Assembly: GCF_001647715.1 (NCBI RefSeq)
Contig: NZ_CP015601.1
Span: 1-64,000, forward strand
Reading direction: 5' to 3'
DNA from: Pseudomonas antarctica
GTDB taxonomy: Bacteria > Pseudomonadota > Gammaproteobacteria > Pseudomonadales > Pseudomonadaceae
Length of the DNA stretch: 64,000 bases
Of the stretch, positions 54,092 through 64,000 are shown piece by piece (the stretch's first letter is position 1; every line of letters starts with the position of its first letter). The notes under the pieces are model-generated. The model saw nothing but the letters and a program-made list of their open reading frames with translations, had not been told where the DNA came from and did not search any database. The translations under genes and the position numbers were made by a program.

Positions 54092-56218
54092 ATGCAGAAG
54101 GCCTATCGCTGGTTGCCGTGGCTATTGATGTGCTTGAGCGCCTCGGCGTTCCCGGCCGTGCCGCCGAACTGGAAGCACGTGGCGTATTCCTATGATGCGC
54201 AGCAAACCGACCTGTCCATCACGTTGCAAGCCTTCGCCAAGGAGTTCGGCATCGACCTTGAGATGGCGCCGATTGCCGGCGTAGTCGATGGCCGTATCCG
54301 TGCCGCCAGCCCCGAAGCGTTTCTGGATCGCCTGGGCCAGGAACATCACTTCCAGTGGTTCGTCTACAACGACACCTTGTATGTCAGCAATACCAGCGAG
54401 CAGACCTCGGCGCGCATCGAGGTTTCCCCGGATGCGGTGGATGACCTCAAGACCGCGTTGAGCGATGTCGGTTTGCTAGACCCAAGGTTTGGCTGGGGCG
54501 CGCTGTCGGACGACGGTGTGGTGCTGGTCAGCGGCCCACCGCGTTATGTGCAGTTTGTGCGCGAGTACAGCAAGACCGTCGACAAGCCGGATGAAAAGCA
54601 AGACGTGGTGGTGCTGCCGCTGCGTTACGCCAACGCCGCCGACCGCAGCATCAAGTACCGCGACGAGACACTGACGGTTGCCGGTGTGGCGAGCATCCTC
54701 CAGGATTTGCTCGAAAGCCGCTCACGCGGCGACTCGATCAATAACCTCAACCTGTTGCAAGGCGCCGGGTCTGGTGGTGGTCTGGGCACGGCGTTGGGCA
54801 CCGGCTCCTCGGGCACCAGCAACAACTACGGCAGCGCCCCTCATGGCGGCGGGGCATCGTTGCTCGGCAACGTCGACACCGAAAACCTGCAACAAGGCCT
54901 GGACCGGGTGTTGTCGGGATCCGGCCTGCTCAACCCGAAAGGCGGCAGCGGCTCAAGCAAATCGAAAATCCGCGTGACCGCCGATGTGCGTAACAACGCG
55001 GTTCTGATCTACGACTCGCCCAAGCGCAAGGCGTTGTATGAACGGCTGGTTAAACAGTTGGACATCCCGCGCAACCTGATTGAAATCGATGCGGTGATTC
55101 TGGATATCAATCGCGATGACCTTGCGGAGCTGTCAAGCAACTGGAACGTGTGGTTTGGCGGCACCAATGTGACTTCTTCACTGCTGGACTCAGGCTCCAA
55201 CTCGACCTTGTCGGCGGAAAACTCCGGGCGTTTTGCCCTGGCCATCCATGCCCTGGAAGGCAAGGGGGCGGCCACCGTGGTGGGGAATCCGTCGATCCTG
55301 ACGCTTGAGAACCAGCCGGCGGTGATTGATTTTAGCCGTACCGAATACCTCACCGCTACGGGTGAGCGGGTGGCCGATATTCAACCGATCACTGCGGGCA
55401 CCAGCTTGCAGGTGATTCCGCGTTCGTTATCCCACGGCGGCAAATCCGAAGTGCAGTTGATCATCGATATTGAGGACGGGCAGATAGAGCAGTCGGTGCT
55501 GGACGACACCAAGCCGAGTGTGCGCACGGGCAACGTCAGCACCCAGGCGGTTATAGCCGAGCATGGATCGCTGGTGGTGGGTGGTTTCCACGTACAGGAA
55601 ACCGATGACAAAGTTCGCAAGATCCCCTGGCTCGGCGACATCCCCTGGATCGGCAAACTGTTGTTCACCTCCAACAGCCATCACACCAGCAAGCGTGAGC
55701 GTCTGTTCATCCTCACGCCGCGCTTGATTGGCGACCAGGTTGACCCGGCGCGCTACGTGGAAAGTGGCGACCCCAACGACGTAGACGCGGCCATGAAGCG
55801 CATCGATGACCGGCACGACGGCGTACAGCCAACCCGCATCGATGTGCAGCGTGCGTTCACACAACTGCTCAACAACGTGCAGCCGGCGGGTTTCAGCGAG
55901 AGCAAGGTGCCGTTGTTTGTGCCGCAAAGCCTGTGCGACCAACAGCCGAGTATTGTAATCGATGGCAAACGTACCCAGTGGTACGAGCGCACCACCTGGA
56001 GTGTTGGCGTGGTGGTTGCCCGCAACATCAGTGCGCAGCCGGTACGCCTGGATGAAAGCACCTGCGGCGGACGCTGGGTGCTGGGGGTGAGTGCCTGGCC
56101 GCATGCCTGGTTGCAACCTGGTGCGGAAAGTGAAGTGTTTGTGGCGGTGCGTCAGCCTCAAGCACTGAAGGCCACGGCTACCACGCGTGTCTCATTACTG
56201 CGGGAGGCGAAGCCATGA
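54092..56218 (+). CDS. hrcC: HrcC outer membrane secretin (RscC)
   Basis: A 708-residue secretin with signal peptide (LPWLLMCLSASAFPA), N0/N1-type domains, a Gly/Ser-rich linker (about 230-290) and the secretin core: KIRVTADVRNNAVLIYDSPK, PRNLIEIDAVILDINRDDLA and VIAEHGSLVVGGFHVQETDD. It forms the outer membrane channel of the secretion system. A C-terminal extension of about 125 residues follows the core. Confidence 0.95.
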   Translation: MQKAYRWLPWLLMCLSASAFPAVPPNWKHVAYSYDAQQTDLSITLQAFAKEFGIDLEMAPIAGVVDGRIRAASPEAFLDRLGQEHHFQWFVYNDTLYVSNTSEQTSARIEVSPDAVDDLKTALSDVGLLDPRFGWGALSDDGVVLVSGPPRYVQFVREYSKTVDKPDEKQDVVVLPLRYANAADRSIKYRDETLTVAGVASILQDLLESRSRGDSINNLNLLQGAGSGGGLGTALGTGSSGTSNNYGSAPHGGGASLLGNVDTENLQQGLDRVLSGSGLLNPKGGSGSSKSKIRVTADVRNNAVLIYDSPKRKALYERLVKQLDIPRNLIEIDAVILDINRDDLAELSSNWNVWFGGTNVTSSLLDSGSNSTLSAENSGRFALAIHALEGKGAATVVGNPSILTLENQPAVIDFSRTEYLTATGERVADIQPITAGTSLQVIPRSLSHGGKSEVQLIIDIEDGQIEQSVLDDTKPSVRTGNVSTQAVIAEHGSLVVGGFHVQETDDKVRKIPWLGDIPWIGKLLFTSNSHHTSKRERLFILTPRLIGDQVDPARYVESGDPNDVDAAMKRIDDRHDGVQPTRIDVQRAFTQLLNNVQPAGFSESKVPLFVPQSLCDQQPSIVIDGKRTQWYERTTWSVGVVVARNISAQPVRLDESTCGGRWVLGVSAWPHAWLQPGAESEVFVAVRQPQALKATATTRVSLLREAKP

Positions 56219-56424
56219 AGCCTTTCGTGTTGATCGGTTTTTGCCTGCTGTGCGCGACCTTGGCGGGGTGTGCGATGCAACCGGCGGGTTGCACCGGGGC
56301 TGCTTGCGAGCGGCCTGATTCGAACGATCGCGAGCTGGTGATCTGGTGGCCCGAGTATATGCGACCGGGACTGGATACCCCACAAAGGACCCAAGACTTT
56401 ACAGTCGTGCCATTGAGAGATTGA
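56215..56424 (+). CDS. hrpT: HrpT outer membrane lipoprotein (RspT)
   Basis: A 69-residue lipoprotein; the lipobox LCATLAGC puts the lipid at Cys19. The mature part has NDRELVIWWPEYMRPGLDTP. HrpT aids HrcC secretin assembly. It overlaps hrcC by 4 bp (ATGA). Confidence 0.9.
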   Translation: MKPFVLIGFCLLCATLAGCAMQPAGCTGAACERPDSNDRELVIWWPEYMRPGLDTPQRTQDFTVVPLRD

Positions 56425-56429
56425 GCATC

Positions 56430-56777
56430 ATGATCCGAGTGTCAGAGAAAGCGGAATTCTATGAGCGGGTAGCGGCTGGGCAAGCTGCGGTTTGGCCGGT
56501 GGCTCACGGGGTGTCCTTTGTGAGTCGTCGTGAGCATCATGACTGGGGGATTGCGTTGCATATCGACAGCCGCACGCTGCAGCCGCAGCAATTGCGTGGG
56601 GCGTTGGAGCGGCGGTTTACCCAGTCGCACCTGTTTCCGGATTATTTTTTGTCGCTTGATTCGCAGCGGGATTTTGTGGTGTGGCATGCGGCGCCGCTGA
56701 CGGTTCAGAGTGGCGGGGCGCTGGATGATATTTGCGAGCACCAGTTGATGTTGGCGGGGGTTGGGGGCGTGGTGTGA
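56430..56777 (+). CDS. hrpV: HrpV anti-activator (RspV)
   Basis: A 115-residue protein from the ATG at 56430 (VSEKAEFYERVAAGQAAVWP, SLDSQRDFVVWHAAPLT). In P. syringae HrpV binds HrpS and represses it, with HrpG counteracting. It is the last gene of the hrpF operon. In P. syringae hrcU follows almost directly in the opposite direction; here a 1.8-kb spacer and two additional genes lie between. Confidence 0.88.
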   Translation: MIRVSEKAEFYERVAAGQAAVWPVAHGVSFVSRREHHDWGIALHIDSRTLQPQQLRGALERRFTQSHLFPDYFLSLDSQRDFVVWHAAPLTVQSGGALDDICEHQLMLAGVGGVV

Positions 56778-56812
56778 TGGTGTGTATATCCGTTGGTGCG
56801 GTAACGGCTGCT

Positions 56813-56930
56813 TAGGGTTCCGCCCTGACGGCAGGTTAGTTTTTTACAAACGCCTAAAAAAGTAACCAAAAAACGCTTTGCCGCACCACTGGGTGCCTCG
56901 CCCAGGCTTGGCATGTCCTTGTAAGATTAT
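56813..56930. repeat. Pseudomonas intergenic repeat, copy 1
   Basis: GGTTCCGCCCTGACGGCAGG, then AAAAAAGTAACCAAAAAACG and GGTGCCTCGCCCAGGCTTGG. A related copy in opposite orientation lies at 58428-58540. Repeats of this type are common in Pseudomonas chromosomes. Confidence 0.6.
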
Positions 56931-57008
56931 TTTCACCTGCTTCAGACCGTGGTGCCCTCAGATTTCGAGATCGTGAGTGAGCATGGGTCGAAGCAGGTTC
57001 TTTTCTAA

Positions 57009-58091
<1,083 letters not shown>

Positions 58092-58275
58092 CCCGGTGTC
58101 CTGCCGGGTTACCCACGGATTCAAGCCAGCGTTCGGCCAGCGTGGTTAACGGCGCGCCTCAGATCAAAATCAAAATCTACAGCACGGCGGCCTGAAAGCC
58201 GACCTGAGTGGTTAAAGCAAAAGCCAGGTCGAGTGCAAATCCAAAGCCTATCTACCTGATGCAACGCGGTCTAAA

Positions 58276-58357
58276 TGTGGGAGCGGGCTTGCCTGCGATG
58301 CAGACACCTCGGTACATCAGGTACATCAAGTTGATGCTATCGCAGGCCAGCTCCCAC
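58276..58357. repeat. Pseudomonas REP-type hairpin
   Basis: TGTGGGAGCGGGCTTGCCTG at the left pairs with the complement in GATGCTATCGCAGGCCAGCT-CCCAC at the right, a REP doublet typical of fluorescens-group chromosomes. Confidence 0.75.
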
Positions 58358-58427
58358 CTTTGACCGGGTATGGCTCTGCTGTTGCTGTTGCTTCGATGAC
58401 GAAGTTAGCGGTCTTTGGCGAATTGCG

Positions 58428-58540
58428 GGCATGCCGAGCCATAGCGAGGCACCGAGTGTTGGGGCGAGGACCTTTTGGTTACTTTTGACTGGGCCGGCAT
58501 TCCTGTCCTTGCAAAAGTGACCCGCTGTAAGAGCGGAACC
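58428..58540. repeat. Pseudomonas intergenic repeat, copy 2 (inverted)
   Basis: The complement reads GGTTCCGCTCTTACAGCGGG, then AAAAGTAACCAAAAGGTCCT and GGTGCCTCGCTATGGCTCGG, an inverted relative of the copy at 56813-56930. Confidence 0.6.
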
Positions 58541-58582
58541 AATACCAGCCACTACCCAAATAACGGATATGTACTCAGCCAT

Positions 58583-59983
58583 TCAAGCCAATCCCGCAGC
58601 CACCGCCCTACGCACACTCGCATGCGCCTGAAACGTCTGGTTGGTAGTGCGATAAGCCAACCCCATCACCGCTGCACTGCTGGCATTACCCAGAAACCCC
58701 GCCAACTCCGGCGGCAATTTACCGCGCAATAATTCGCCGGTCGCCATGTTGATCGCACTGGCCAGGCTCGTCCAAGCAACCCGCGCGGGCGATTGGTCCA
58801 GCACCCGCCCAAAATCCTCCAGTGGCAAGCTCGGCTTCCACTGCTGGGTGGTCCCCGCACGCTGGGTATCGAAGTGCTTTTGCAGGTGATTGTCGAGCAC
58901 CGCAATCACTGTATTGAACGCCGCACGAGTAACCGCCAACGATTGGATCGATTCGGCCAACGCATCCCCGCGCAGCGGTTGACGATGATCATCCAGCAAC
59001 GCCGGGCTAGTGAGTGTCTGCCCGGGCGGCAGCACTTTCGGGCTGATGGAATCCTGCACAAAGCCCATGCTCAGCGTCATGGTCACGTAGGCCCAGCCCA
59101 ACACCGACATGTCGTCCTGGTGGACGCCATGGGTCTTGGTCGGGCCATGCTTGCCGGTCATGCTTAGGCTGGCTTGCATCGACTCGCGGCTAATCGCATA
59201 GATCACATTGCGCAGTTGTGTCGCCAGCACCCGCGCACTCAGCGCGCCGTCACCCCGTGAAGCACCCAATGCGCCCATGCCCAGGTAGACCGCTTCGGCA
59301 ATGATCTGGTTACGCGTGACGTTGCGCGAATCACGGCGCATTTGCTGGCGCAGCGCGTCTTGTTTGGCCGGCAGCAGGGCGTTCCATTTCGGTTCGCTGA
59401 GAGCAAAGTGGCCGCGCACCGCCACGCTGGACTCGTTGCCCAGCCGATCCAGGCGCGGTTGACGCACGTAGATTTGGGTGGCGACCGAGGCCAGGGAAAT
59501 CGCCGCCTGTAAGCCCAGCGCACCTCCCGGGCATTTTTTCGCCAGCCCGTCGGCCAGCGCGCTATAGGTGTGCATGAACGCTACTTCGCGCAGGTAGGTG
59601 GGCATGCCGCAGGTCGCCATTTGCTGCAAGGTCTGCCCGGCGGCGGCCAGGGTGGTGCGCCCGGACGGCAGGTTGGCGGCGCTGTCGCTCCAGGCTTGCA
59701 CTGCGCCCTGCGTGAGGTTGTGGCCTGCGGCGGCGCCATAGCCGCTGACGCTGGTCCAGGCACTGCCCGCGGCTTTCCAGCCGGGCGCCAGGTAGCTGCG
59801 ATGGAAGGCTTGCCCCAACCCGCTGACTTGCGCCGCTGCGCGTGCGGTATAGCCGGGTGGTGGGGCTGCCGGTTCGCCGCGCTCCAGCTCGTCAGGCGTG
59901 CGCGCGCGGCGCAGGGGTTGCAACGCGATGGCCGGGTTTGGCGGCGCCGTGCCGCCTGCCGGGGCAGGTCTTCTCATGTCCAT
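58583..59983 (-). CDS. putative type III effector downstream of hrcU
   Basis: A 466-residue protein starting at the ATG at 59983, 10 bp inside the chaperone gene (ATGGACATGA). The first 60 residues are Pro/Ala-rich and probably disordered, as in effectors. The rest is helical and Ala-rich (LGLQAAISLASVATQIYVRQ, RNQIIAEAVYLGMGALGASR, LGWAYVTMTLSMGFVQDSIS). I do not recognise a family or catalytic motif; hydrophobic helices suggest membrane association. The coupled double-CesT chaperone is the main evidence that it is an effector. Confidence 0.65.
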   Translation of the reverse strand: MDMRRPAPAGGTAPPNPAIALQPLRRARTPDELERGEPAAPPPGYTARAAAQVSGLGQAFHRSYLAPGWKAAGSAWTSVSGYGAAAGHNLTQGAVQAWSDSAANLPSGRTTLAAAGQTLQQMATCGMPTYLREVAFMHTYSALADGLAKKCPGGALGLQAAISLASVATQIYVRQPRLDRLGNESSVAVRGHFALSEPKWNALLPAKQDALRQQMRRDSRNVTRNQIIAEAVYLGMGALGASRGDGALSARVLATQLRNVIYAISRESMQASLSMTGKHGPTKTHGVHQDDMSVLGWAYVTMTLSMGFVQDSISPKVLPPGQTLTSPALLDDHRQPLRGDALAESIQSLAVTRAAFNTVIAVLDNHLQKHFDTQRAGTTQQWKPSLPLEDFGRVLDQSPARVAWTSLASAINMATGELLRGKLPPELAGFLGNASSAAVMGLAYRTTNQTFQAHASVRRAVAAGLA

Positions 59984-60903
59984 GCAGGGTTCCTTGGTGC
60001 GGTGGCAGCGGGTGAAGGTGGGGCGGCGAAACTGTCGGCCAGCACGCCGAAATCCAGCAGCCAGTCGGCGAAGTCTTCGCCGTTCAGCGCGGTGCTGTTC
60101 CAGCGCGCTTGCAGTGTGCTGCCGTGTGGCGCAAGGGCTACGGCGCTGTGGGTCAATAGGATCAACTGCAGGTTGGCCTGCAGGCAGCGTTCGCGTTGGC
60201 TTGGGGTGCGCAAGGCGGTCTCGATCGGCGTGCTGACCAGCAAGTTGCAGCGGTCGCCGTCGGCGATCACTTCGAAGCTGCGTCCGTTGGCTTTGATCAC
60301 GCCCACGGTGTGGATCTGCTCCGACGCCGGTGCGCTGACGCCCAGGCGCTGCAGGGCGCTTAACAGCAAAGAGCGGTGCCAGTCCTGGTGCAGCGCGGCC
60401 TGGGCCGATTGCAGGGTGGGTGCGGCCTGGGCCGGTACGGGGCAGGCGGGTGTACCGGCGCTTCCCGGCCCGGCGTTGAGTGCTGTGGCGGCGGCTACCA
60501 GGCTTTCGCCCAGCGCCAGCAGGTGGGCCAACTCGTCGCTCAACTGTGCGCCGTCTGCATCGGGGCGCGAGGCCAGGCGTTGCACCAGCAAGCCCTCGCC
60601 GGTTTCGCTCATAGCCAGGCTGCAACTGCTCATCGCCGATACCCCGCAGTTGGCCCGCAACAACAGTTCGCTCCAGGTTTCGGCAGGCAAACCGTTGGGC
60701 CGTCGCAGCAGTCCCAAGGCGACCCATTGCGGCATCGGCTGGGTTTGCCAGGGCGATAGTTGCAAGGTCATGCCGGGCAAATTCAGCACGGCATCCCGGG
60801 CAAAATCCCGGGCCAGGGCAGGGGGCACACCGAGGCGTTCGCCAGCCTCGAGCAACCAGGCGCCGACGGTTTTTTCGATGGGCAATGAAGGTGCGGATTT
60901 CAT
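59974..60903 (-). CDS. tandem CesT-like chaperone, putative
   Basis: A 309-residue protein with two CesT-like halves. Half 1 (about 10-135) includes GERLGVPPALARDFARDAVL, MPQWVALGLLRRPNGLPAET and AELLLRANCGVSA-like segments. Half 2 (about 175-295) includes DWHRSLLLSALQRLGVSAPA, VIKANGRSFEVIADGDRCNL and LQANLQLILLTHSAVALAPH. Usual chaperones have one domain of 120-160 residues. The linker is Pro/Ala-rich. It is 75 bp after hrcU and probably co-transcribed with it. Confidence 0.68.
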   Translation of the reverse strand: MKSAPSLPIEKTVGAWLLEAGERLGVPPALARDFARDAVLNLPGMTLQLSPWQTQPMPQWVALGLLRRPNGLPAETWSELLLRANCGVSAMSSCSLAMSETGEGLLVQRLASRPDADGAQLSDELAHLLALGESLVAAATALNAGPGSAGTPACPVPAQAAPTLQSAQAALHQDWHRSLLLSALQRLGVSAPASEQIHTVGVIKANGRSFEVIADGDRCNLLVSTPIETALRTPSQRERCLQANLQLILLTHSAVALAPHGSTLQARWNSTALNGEDFADWLLDFGVLADSFAAPPSPAATAPRNPAWT

Positions 60904-60978
60904 CGGTCAGACTTCCTAAAGTTTTGACTCGCATTGAAACCTTTTAATATTGCAGTTTCGTGAATTAACCGCTCTGGA

Positions 60979-62055
60979 TCAAGATTCTTCGAGCTGAATG
61001 ATGTCTGCCGTGACCTCGTCCAATTGCTTGATTACCTGATAGATATGCGCCACTTCCAGGAGCGTGGGACGCGGGATATGGCGGCCGGTTCTGACCTTGT
61101 ACAACGCCCGTGCCAGCCACACGCATTGCACCACCGGGATCTTGGCTTTTTGCGCGCGCTTGATCAGCGCCAAAGCGTCCTCGTCCTCGCCCTTGCAATG
61201 AATCACCGGTAGCGGCGTTTGCCCGGGTCGGTAGTACAGCGCCACCGCATAGTGCGTGGGGTTGACCAGTAACACATCCGCCTCTTCGACGGGTTTGCGC
61301 GGCTGTGGCGGCGCGCCGTTGAGCAGTTCCTGGGCCAGGTGTTTGCGATGACCTTTGACGTGCGGGTCGCCTTCGGACTGCTTGTATTCGGTCTTGATGT
61401 CCTCGTGGCTCATGCGCAGTTTTTTCGCGTGGAAGTACTTCTGCATGGCGAAGTCGACCAGTGCCATGACCAGCAACAAACCCAGGGTGGTGTGCAGCAC
61501 ACTGCGAAACACCGCGAGCAACGCATGCCAGTAGGTGGTCAGGTCAGTGTCGGCCAGCAACACCAGCTTGCCCACTAGCGGCTTGATGGAGACGTAGAGG
61601 GTGATTGCGATCACCAGGGCCTTGAGGATACTCATCAGCAGGTTCATCAAGCTTTGCCCGGAAAACATCTGCTTGAGGTGCGAGATGGGGTTTATTTTGC
61701 CTAGGTCGATTTTCAATGCCTTAGGCGCAAACAGGAACCCGATTTGCAGCCAGCTGCCCACCAGGCGCATCAGGATTGCCACGCCAATGGTCATCAAGGT
61801 GAAGGAGACAAGTGTCCACACGGCTTCGCCGCCCAGCTCCACCAAGGTGTGCATGAACGGTTCGCGCAACCGTTGCAAGGGCTGCGCGATCAGCGTTTGC
61901 AGGCGGTTCACGCTGTCATCGGCGGCTCCCAGGCACACCTCGCTGACGCCCAGCAGCACCAGCAGCTTGGTCAGGTCCTGGCTCTGCCCGACCTGGCCTT
62001 TTTCCCGCGCATCGCGTTCGGCTTTGGGCGTGGCCTTTTCGGTTTTTTCACTCAT
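60979..62055 (-). CDS. hrcU: HrcU export apparatus switch protein (RscU)
   Basis: A 358-residue SctU/FlhB-family protein from the ATG at 62055. The family start is EKTEKATPKAERDAREKGQV; four membrane helices follow. The autocleavage site is NPTH in VLLVNPTHYAVALYY. It switches substrate specificity. Coupled to hrcT by ATGA. Confidence 0.95.
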   Translation of the reverse strand: MSEKTEKATPKAERDAREKGQVGQSQDLTKLLVLLGVSEVCLGAADDSVNRLQTLIAQPLQRLREPFMHTLVELGGEAVWTLVSFTLMTIGVAILMRLVGSWLQIGFLFAPKALKIDLGKINPISHLKQMFSGQSLMNLLMSILKALVIAITLYVSIKPLVGKLVLLADTDLTTYWHALLAVFRSVLHTTLGLLLVMALVDFAMQKYFHAKKLRMSHEDIKTEYKQSEGDPHVKGHRKHLAQELLNGAPPQPRKPVEEADVLLVNPTHYAVALYYRPGQTPLPVIHCKGEDEDALALIKRAQKAKIPVVQCVWLARALYKVRTGRHIPRPTLLEVAHIYQVIKQLDEVTADIIQLEES

Positions 62056-62849
62056 GGCACGTGCACGATCTGGCCGAGGATGAACTTCAGGTCCAGCCAG
62101 TGCTTGAGTTCGCCGTTGCCAAAATCCAGCAAGGTCGGCAGGTACACCAGCAAAAACAGCAGACCGGCCATGCTCTTGGCCGGCATTGCCAACACCGACA
62201 CGTTGAGTTGCTGGGCATACAGGCCGACGATAGCGAAGGCCGCTTCGATCAGCAGCAGCAAGCCAATGAACGGCGCAGCGTACAGCAGGGCGTGTTGCAG
62301 GGTGCGGTTCAGTTCCCCAAGGAACACGTCCAGGCCCTGGATATCCATGCCCGGCAGCCAGGCGGTGGGCGGCCAAATCACGTAGCTGTCCCAGATCACT
62401 TGGGTGATCAGCGACAGGCCGCCCGACAGGATCACCAGCATGATCAGCATTTCCTGGAACAACTCACCCAGGGGCGTGGCGTCCGGCCCCAGGGACGGGT
62501 TGAGCTGGCCGCCACTCAGGGCGCCGCGCTGGCTGTCCAGCAGGGCGCCGGCGGTGGCAAACATCCAGAACGGCGCGTACAGCAATAGGCCCAGGAAGAT
62601 GCCCAGCACCGACTCCTTGACCAGCAGGCCGGCGATTAAAAACCATTCGTCGTTCTGTGCCGCCAGCACCCGGCCGATGCTCGGCGCCGGGATGAGCGAG
62701 ACCGCAATGGTCACGCCGTAGCGCAGTGGCCCCTTCAAGTATTTGAAGCAGAACGCCGGCACCAGGATCATGCACGGCAGAATCCGCGCCATGGCCAGCC
62801 CCGTGCCGAGCATCAGCTCGAACAGGTGCTCGCCGTCAAACGGAATCAA
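62052..62849 (-). CDS. hrcT: HrcT export apparatus protein (RscT)
   Basis: A 265-residue SctT/FliR-type membrane protein with about six helices (GLAMARILPCMILVPAFCFK, AKSMAGLLFLLVYLPTLL). TTG start at 62849 overlaps the hrcS stop by 4 bp. Part of the inner membrane export gate. Confidence 0.93.
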   Translation of the reverse strand: MIPFDGEHLFELMLGTGLAMARILPCMILVPAFCFKYLKGPLRYGVTIAVSLIPAPSIGRVLAAQNDEWFLIAGLLVKESVLGIFLGLLLYAPFWMFATAGALLDSQRGALSGGQLNPSLGPDATPLGELFQEMLIMLVILSGGLSLITQVIWDSYVIWPPTAWLPGMDIQGLDVFLGELNRTLQHALLYAAPFIGLLLLIEAAFAIVGLYAQQLNVSVLAMPAKSMAGLLFLLVYLPTLLDFGNGELKHWLDLKFILGQIVHVP

Positions 62850-63124
62850 TGCGCGCCACCGGTGCGTGCGATCAGGTCGAACGCCAAGTTGATGAACGAG
62901 ATCAGCTCCACGCCGATCCAGCGCCCGGTGCCGGCCAGGGTCAGGCCGACGGCGGCCAGCTTGACGCCGAAGGGCAGGGTCTGGTCCTGAATCTGCGTCA
63001 GGGCCTGCAACAGCGAGGTCAGCACGCCCACCAATACCGCCACCAGCAACGGCGGGGCGGTGAGGATCACCACTAGATACATGCCTTGCTTGAACAGCTC
63101 CAACGCTTCCACGGCCACACTCAC
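62846..63124 (-). CDS. hrcS: HrcS export apparatus protein (RscS)
   Basis: A 92-residue SctS/FliQ-type protein with two membrane helices ([40 protein letters not shown]) around [21 protein letters not shown] start overlapping hrcR by 4 bp. Export gate component. Confidence 0.94.
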   Translation of the reverse strand: MSVAVEALELFKQGMYLVVILTAPPLLVAVLVGVLTSLLQALTQIQDQTLPFGVKLAAVGLTLAGTGRWIGVELISFINLAFDLIARTGGAH

Positions 63125-63774
63125 AGATAGGAATAGAACAGGCTGTCGAGCAAGCGTGACCAGCCTTGCACGAGCACGAACAGCAGCAGCTTGAGGGGCA
63201 GCGAAATGGTCATCGGCGACACCATTTGCATGCCCAGCGCCAGCAGCAGGTTGGAAACGATCAGGTCAATCACAATGAACGGGATGTAGATCAGAAAGCC
63301 GATCTGAAACCCGGCCTGCAGCTCCGAGAGCACGAACGCCGGGATCGCCAGCAGCAGGTCGTTGCTGTTGGCTTTATCGGCCATCTCGGCCGGCCACATA
63401 CGATGGGTGTTTTCCAGCAGATGGGCCTGCACATCCGGGTCAGTATTGCGGGTCATGAAGTGCAACAACGGCTGGATGACCTTGTTGGCGCTGGCCTCGA
63501 GCTTTTCGGTGGTGCCGATCTGTAGTGGGCTGTCGTTGATCCGTTGCTGAATCTCATGGGCCACCGGGGCCATGACGAACAGCGTCGCGGCCAGGGCGAT
63601 GCCATACATCGCGATGTTCGGCGGCACCTGTTGCACGCCGATGGCATTGCGGGTGATCAGCAGCACCATGGAGATCTTCAGGAACGCCGTGCAGACGATC
63701 AGAAACAGCGGGATCAACGACAGCGCACCCAAAAACAGCGCGAGCATGATGGGGTTCATGCCGTCCAACATCAT
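63121..63774 (-). CDS. hrcR: HrcR export apparatus protein (RscR)
   Basis: A 217-residue SctR/FliP-type protein: [60 protein letters not shown] and [20 protein letters not shown]. These are the family's most conserved blocks. ATG at 63774 coupled to hrcQ by ATGA. Confidence 0.95.
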   Translation of the reverse strand: MMLDGMNPIMLALFLGALSLIPLFLIVCTAFLKISMVLLITRNAIGVQQVPPNIAMYGIALAATLFVMAPVAHEIQQRINDSPLQIGTTEKLEASANKVIQPLLHFMTRNTDPDVQAHLLENTHRMWPAEMADKANSNDLLLAIPAFVLSELQAGFQIGFLIYIPFIVIDLIVSNLLLALGMQMVSPMTISLPLKLLLFVLVQGWSRLLDSLFYSYL

Positions 63775-64000
63775 CGATCAAATACCACACGGGTAATCCG
63801 CAGGCCCAGGCGCCCATCTACGTCTACCAGCTCACCGTGGGCAACCACGCGTTCGCCATGGCACAACGTGGCTTCACCTGGCGCGATGCCGGTAATACCC
63901 ACCACCGAACCCGGCGCTAAGCGTTGCATCTCGTCGAGGGTAAAACTGACATCCCCTGCGCGTACAGTCAGTTCAAGGCTCAAACCGTTCAGCGCAGAGG
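63771..64000 (-). CDS. hrcQb: HrcQ (SctQ) C-ring protein, C-terminal part, runs off the window
   Basis: About 76 codons are visible, open to the window edge. They form a SpoA (surface presentation of antigens) domain: [20 protein letters not shown] and [20 protein letters not shown]. In P. syringae hrcQ is split into hrcQa and hrcQb; this part is equivalent to HrcQb, but a split cannot be judged here. Confidence 0.88.
   Translation of the reverse strand, partial: SALNGLSLELTVRAGDVSFTLDEMQRLAPGSVVGITGIAPGEATLCHGERVVAHGELVDVDGRLGLRITRVVFDR

Noticed and set aside
59570..60919. 449-codon plus-strand open frame
   Set aside because: It lies opposite the chaperone and effector genes, in GC-rich DNA with few stops. 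Its composition is biased and it has no start signals.
58583..60934. Reading the long minus-strand frame as one 783-residue protein
   Set aside because: The upstream 317 codons are antiframe to the CesT-like gene 59974-60903 and have an Arg/Gly-rich shadow composition. The ATG at 59983 overlaps the chaperone stop, typical of coupled genes.
62056..62376. N-terminal extension of hrcU to 465 residues
   Set aside because: The extension is antiframe to hrcT. The family N-terminus starts at the ATG at 62055, which overlaps the hrcT stop by 4 bp.

Overview
The window looks like Pseudomonas DNA, most likely from the P. fluorescens group. The evidence is an Hrp1-type (rsp/rsc) type III secretion cluster with textbook GGAACC-N15/16-CCAC hrp boxes, a rulAB mutagenesis operon under a LexA box, an MvaT-family nucleoid protein and a Pseudomonas REP hairpin. 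It has two parts: a plasmid-type backbone (about 1-38 kb) and a chromosome-type type III secretion region (about 41-64 kb). Insertion sequences lie between them.

1-6.8 kb: a PRTRC cassette (ParB-like protein, E, C, F, B, ThiF-like E1). C is Ub-like, B is E2-like and ThiF is E1-like, so the cassette encodes a bacterial ubiquitin-like conjugation set. I see no JAB protease (protein A) in the window. 7-9 kb: two PAPS-reductase/DndC-like genes, the second cut off at a junction with another truncated gene. 9-16.3 kb: a minus-strand run of small accessory genes, including HigBA and PemIK toxin-antitoxin pairs, a Sel1-repeat protein, a HEPN-like protein and a Cys-His-Asp protein. Similar hairpin repeats lie between some of them. 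A catalytic-domain-only tyrosine recombinase bounds this run on the right, and a relic of a related gene lies at 10.34 kb. 16.4-23.3 kb: an SRAP protein, rulA with rulB (nonsense codon before the tail), an SF1 helicase, membrane proteins and a GNAT.

23.3-41.2 kb: two IS3-family elements, each split by a copy of the same 1448-bp IS30-family element at the same codon of the transposase gene. Between them lie a P4-type integrase, a HEPN-like gene, an MvaT-like silencer, ParA and ParB around four 15-bp palindromes (probable parS), and a Rep_3 initiator downstream of two iteron families, a DnaA box and an AT-rich stretch (probable origin).

41.3-64 kb: a decayed sulfonate-type ABC binding protein, then the secretion region: an orphan CesT chaperone, a putative Cys-His-Asp effector, ropM/hopM1 with its chaperone, the activator rspR, then hrpA-Z-B-hrcJ-hrpD-E and hrpF-G-hrcC-hrpT-V on the plus strand. 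Converging on this are hrcQ(partial)-R-S-T-U on the minus strand. An unrecognised effector and a double-CesT chaperone follow hrcU, in a place where P. syringae has nothing. The activator and hrp boxes drive pilin, harpin, apparatus and effector-chaperone genes. The MvaT-like protein could silence the island. A functional secretion system would need hrpL, hrpJ, hrcV, hrcN and others outside the window.

Gene symbols follow hrp/hrc; the fluorescens names are rsp/rsc/rop.
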